A stretch of DNA of 8,907 nucleotides from Clostridiales bacterium (GTDB lineage: Bacteria; Bacillota; Clostridia; Lachnospirales; Lachnospiraceae). Below the pieces are notes generated by a model. That model did not search any database and had not been told where the DNA came from. It saw nothing but the letters and a program-made list of their open reading frames with translations. Made by a program: the position numbers and the translations under genes. The stretch spans positions 1-8,907 of the forward strand of contig DYCJ01000078.1 in the NCBI GenBank assembly GCA_019418195.1, written 5' to 3'. The stretch's first letter is position 1. Every line of letters begins with the position of its first letter. Below, piece after piece: positions 6,597 to 8,907 of this stretch.

Positions 6597-6609
6597 GGCA
6601 AGCACGTAT

Positions 6610-7845
6610 TTAACAGAGCGGATATTTCTCTGTCAGTTCGGCCGCCATCTTTCTTCCTGCTTCTACATTGTCCTCGCTCTCGATGACCATAGCGATGATC
6701 TCGGCGATCTTGTCCATATCCTCTTCTTTCATGCCGCGGGTTGTCACTGCCGGAGTTCCGAGTCTCACGCCGCTTGTGACGAACGGGGAACGGGGATCAT
6801 TGGGAATCGTATTTTTGTTACAGGTGATGTGAGCGTCATCCAGGCGCTTCTCCAGTTCTTTTCCGCTGACATTTTTCTCCGTCAGATCGACCAGCATCAG
6901 ATGATTATCCGTATCGCCGGATACGATCTTCACCCCGCGCTTTTTCAGGCCTTCGCAGAGTGCCTTGGCGTTCTTTAAGATCTGAGCCTGATATTCTTTG
7001 AACTCCGGTTGAAGCGCTTCTTTAAAGCACACTGCTTTTGCAGCGATCACATGCATGAGCGGACCGCCCTGAATTCCCGGGAATACAGCTTTGTTGAAAT
7101 TGAATTGCTCATTCATCTCATTGCTGGAAAGTATCATACCGCCGCGGGGACCTCTCAGCGTTTTGTGAGTCGTAGTCGTCGTTACGTGCGCATACGGGAT
7201 CGGGCTCGGATGAAGACCTGCTGCCACGAGACCAGCGATGTGCGCCATATCCACCATCAGATATGCTCCGACTTCATCCGCGATCTCGCGAAATCTCTTG
7301 AAATCAATGGTGCGTGCATAGGCGCTGGCGCCGGCAACGATCATCTTCGGCTTGCATTCCTTCGCAATCTCAAGAACTTTATCGTAATCGATCACACCTT
7401 CATCGTTAACGCCGTATGGTACAACATTAAAATATTTTCCAGACATATTGACCGGTGAGCCGTGAGTCAGATGTCCGCCATGATCCAGATTCATGCCCAT
7501 GTAGGTGTCTCCCGGCTGAAGAATGGCAAAGAATACTGCCATATTTGCCTGTGCTCCGGAATGAGGCTGTACATTGGCATACTCGCAGCCGAAAAGTTCT
7601 TTTGCACGTTCTCTTGCAAGTTCTTCCACCACGTCAACGCACTGGCATCCTCCGTAGTATCTCTTTCCCGGATAGCCTTCCGCGTATTTGTTGGTCAGCG
7701 GGCTTCCCATAGCAGCCATCACGGCTTTGCTCACCCAATTTTCGGATGCGATCAGCTCGATATGGGAGTTCTGTCTCTCCATCTCTGCTTTGATCGCATC
7801 GGCGATTTCAGGGTCTGTTGTCATGATCTCATCGAAGTCGTACAT
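6610..7845 (-). CDS. glyA: serine hydroxymethyltransferase
   Basis: PLP enzyme that interconverts serine plus tetrahydrofolate with glycine plus 5,10-methylene-tetrahydrofolate, the main cytoplasmic one-carbon entry. At 411 aa it is full length for bacterial GlyA. Visible motifs (chosen numbering): [10 protein letters not shown] (34-43), KRYYGGCQ (61-68), [10 protein letters not shown] (120-129), [12 protein letters not shown] (199-210), the PLP-lysine motif [14 protein letters not shown] with K228, and [18 protein letters not shown] with the substrate-binding arginine near 361. Longer in-frame starts reach 7890, but GGAGG at 7854-7858 lies 8 nt before the ATG at 7845, giving the usual [15 protein letters not shown] strong promoter lies upstream and the neighbour is polC, so it is probably a single-gene unit. 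Its stop codon is within reach of the outermost alignment of palindrome 2. Confidence 0.97.
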   Translation of the reverse strand: MYDFDEIMTTDPEIADAIKAEMERQNSHIELIASENWVSKAVMAAMGSPLTNKYAEGYPGKRYYGGCQCVDVVEELARERAKELFGCEYANVQPHSGAQANMAVFFAILQPGDTYMGMNLDHGGHLTHGSPVNMSGKYFNVVPYGVNDEGVIDYDKVLEIAKECKPKMIVAGASAYARTIDFKRFREIADEVGAYLMVDMAHIAGLVAAGLHPSPIPYAHVTTTTTHKTLRGPRGGMILSSNEMNEQFNFNKAVFPGIQGGPLMHVIAAKAVCFKEALQPEFKEYQAQILKNAKALCEGLKKRGVKIVSGDTDNHLMLVDLTEKNVSGKELEKRLDDAHITCNKNTIPNDPRSPFVTSGVRLGTPAVTTRGMKEEDMDKIAEIIAMVIESEDNVEAGRKMAAELTEKYPLC

Positions 7846-7853
7846 TTGCATAT

Positions 7854-7858
7854 CCTCC
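7854..7858 (-). promoter_or_regulatory. ribosome binding site of glyA
   Basis: GGAGG on the minus strand, 8 nt before the ATG at 7845. It is only 2 nt before the ATG at 7851 and downstream of the ATGs at 7860 and 7890, so it selects 7845. Confidence 0.75.
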
Positions 7859-7899
7859 ATATAATCTATTTCACATTGTTGCATTAACACATTGAAGTC

Positions 7900-7928
7900 A
7901 TTATAGCACAGCGAAAGAACCGCGTCTA
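7900..7928 (-). promoter_or_regulatory. predicted sigma-A promoter of glyA
   Basis: On the minus strand, a perfect TATAAT (7900-7905) with an extended -10 TGC in front. A 17-bp spacer separates it from TAGACG (7923-7928), four of six matches to TTGACA. Transcription would start near 7893, leaving a leader of about 48 nt. No riboswitch fold was recognised in that short leader. Confidence 0.72.
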
Positions 7929-7991
7929 TCTATTATTTTTCTGTTCTCTCGCACAGCAGGAATCTGCACTGCTGCAGATATCTGCCGGAAA

Positions 7992-8907
7992 TTAAGCAAA
8001 ATCAAACAGTGACAGCTGATTGCTCTGGGGCAGGTCTCCGAACAGTCCCAGCTCCTGCATCAGATCAATGACCGTCTTGCTGACTTTCGTCCTCTGGCGG
8101 AAATCATCCAGCGACAGATACGGTCCGTCTTTTCCGGCTTCTTCCACCGCCTCGGCTGCCTTATCTCCCATTCCCTCAATACTTGCAAAAGACGGCATGA
8201 GCTTTCCGTCAATGATCTGGAACATTTTTGCTTTAGCCTTATAGAGATCGATAGGCATAAACTCGAACCCTCGGGCATACATCTCCTGCACGATCTTCAT
8301 GTCCTTCATGACATCCTGTTCTTTCTTGCTCAGGGAGTCGCTGCGCTTCTTATAATCCTGCATGTAATAGTTCAGCTTATCCTTGCCCTGACACATTATC
8401 TCATAGGTGAACGCATCTGCACGGATACTGAAATATGCCGCATAATATGCCAGAGGATAGTTGATCTTACAGTAAGCAATACGGTAAGCCATCATAACGT
8501 ATGCAGCCGCATGAGCTTTCGGGAACATGTAGCTGATCTTCTTGCACGACCATATATACCAGTCCGGTACGCCCTGAGCTGTCATGGCCTCTTCCCACTC
8601 TGGCTTCAGGCCTTTTCCCTTACGTACGCTCTCCATGATCGTAAACGCCAGCGCACTTTCCACGCCTTTGTTGATCAGATAGATCATGATATCGTCTCGG
8701 GTACAGATGGCAGTTGAGATTGTCGCTTTCCCGGATTTTACAAGTTCCTGCGCATTTCCCAGCCACACGTTGGTTCCGTGGGACAGACCGGAAATACGGA
8801 TCAGATCCGACAGAGTCTGGGGTTTCGTGTCCTCAACCATCTGGATAACGAAGTCCGTTCCGAACTCCGGGATGCCCAGACAGCCCAGTTTGCATCCGTC
8901 AATATCC
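7992..8907 (-). CDS. polC: DNA polymerase III PolC-type, C-terminal part
   Basis: The last 304 codons of the Gram-positive replicative polymerase; the 5' part lies beyond the right edge. The frame stays open to the edge, upstream of the internal ATG at 8840, and begins DIDGCKLGCLGIPEFGTDFV. PolC rather than DnaE is indicated by ISGLSHGTNVWLGNAQ, the CTRDDIMIYLINKGV segment and SYMFPKAHAAAYVMMAYRIA. Downstream are probable helix-hairpin-helix segments (around SFASIEGMGDKAAEAVEEA and the following VSKTVIDLMQELG). The protein ends in QSNQLSLFDFA, where QLSLF is the beta-clamp binding motif. It stops with TAA at 7992. No frameshift is seen. No clear intrinsic terminator separates it from glyA. 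Confidence 0.95.
   Translation of the reverse strand, partial: DIDGCKLGCLGIPEFGTDFVIQMVEDTKPQTLSDLIRISGLSHGTNVWLGNAQELVKSGKATISTAICTRDDIMIYLINKGVESALAFTIMESVRKGKGLKPEWEEAMTAQGVPDWYIWSCKKISYMFPKAHAAAYVMMAYRIAYCKINYPLAYYAAYFSIRADAFTYEIMCQGKDKLNYYMQDYKKRSDSLSKKEQDVMKDMKIVQEMYARGFEFMPIDLYKAKAKMFQIIDGKLMPSFASIEGMGDKAAEAVEEAGKDGPYLSLDDFRQRTKVSKTVIDLMQELGLFGDLPQSNQLSLFDFA

Larger units (their letters stand above)
5867..6609. other. intergenic region made mostly of two long palindromes
   Basis: The 743 bp between the operon promoter and the glyA stop hold no convincing gene. Two long imperfect inverted repeats fill most of it (5879-6174 and 6256-6596), separated by about 80 bp. The spacer contains only a weak 9-bp inverted repeat (AATCGGAAG at 6183-6191 with CTTCCGATT at 6265-6273). 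Open frames here (6013-6312 plus, 5979-6161 minus) lack ribosome binding sites and overlap the palindromes. No canonical rho-independent terminator for glyA was found. Confidence 0.7.

Noticed and set aside
7954..7985. Hairpin (CAGCAG/CTGCTG) and 12-bp palindrome GCAGATATCTGC after polC
   Set aside because: Considered as a polC terminator, but the stem is short and no T-run follows on the minus strand.
1..8907. CRISPR array, tRNA, rRNA or insertion-sequence transposase
   Set aside because: No regularly spaced direct repeats, cloverleaf-like segments, rRNA sequence or transposase motif was recognised on either strand.

Overview
The window looks like chromosomal DNA from a low-to-mid GC Gram-positive anaerobe of the Clostridia, most likely a gut Lachnospiraceae relative. 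The evidence is the 3' end of a PolC-type replicative polymerase (a Firmicutes hallmark), strong AGGAGG-type ribosome binding sites, sigma-A promoters with TATAAT-like -10 boxes, and an oxygen-sensitive ferredoxin-linked 2-oxoacid oxidoreductase. The genus call is inference. Every supported gene is on the minus strand, so transcription runs from high to low coordinates.

Right part (about 6610-8907): the last 304 codons of polC enter from the right edge and stop at 7992. After a 146-bp gap with its own promoter comes glyA, serine hydroxymethyltransferase. These are ordinary housekeeping genes.

Middle (about 5799-6609): a gap of about 810 bp holds the promoter of the next operon (5838-5866) and then no convincing gene. 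Almost all the rest is two long imperfect palindromes side by side, 5879-6174 and 6256-6596. Their arms are roughly 140-165 nt, with blocks of perfect or near-perfect complementarity. The outer edge of the second can be aligned across the glyA stop codon. They look like dispersed palindromic repeats (MITE-like) or long structured RNAs, and are the least explained part of the window.

Left part (1-5798): a tightly packed six-gene operon, in transcription order paaK (copy 2), iorA, iorB, an ACT-domain gene, paaK (copy 1), and a second ACT-domain gene that runs off the left edge. IorA/IorB interconvert aryl-pyruvates and aryl-acetyl-CoA using ferredoxin. The PaaK proteins join aryl-acetates to CoA. 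The ACT proteins are probable amino-acid sensors. Together they would link aromatic amino acids to phenylacetate, indoleacetate or 4-hydroxyphenylacetate. The route could run as salvage (aryl acid to aryl-CoA to aryl-pyruvate to amino acid) or as oxidative degradation. Two ligases and two ACT proteins around one IOR suggest two substrate or regulatory branches, or a duplicated paaK-ACT unit.

Three starts were moved inside the longest possible reading frame because the ribosome binding site decides them: paaK copy 2 (5798), iorA (4486) and glyA (7845). The middle ACT gene is also better started at 2104 than at 2113.
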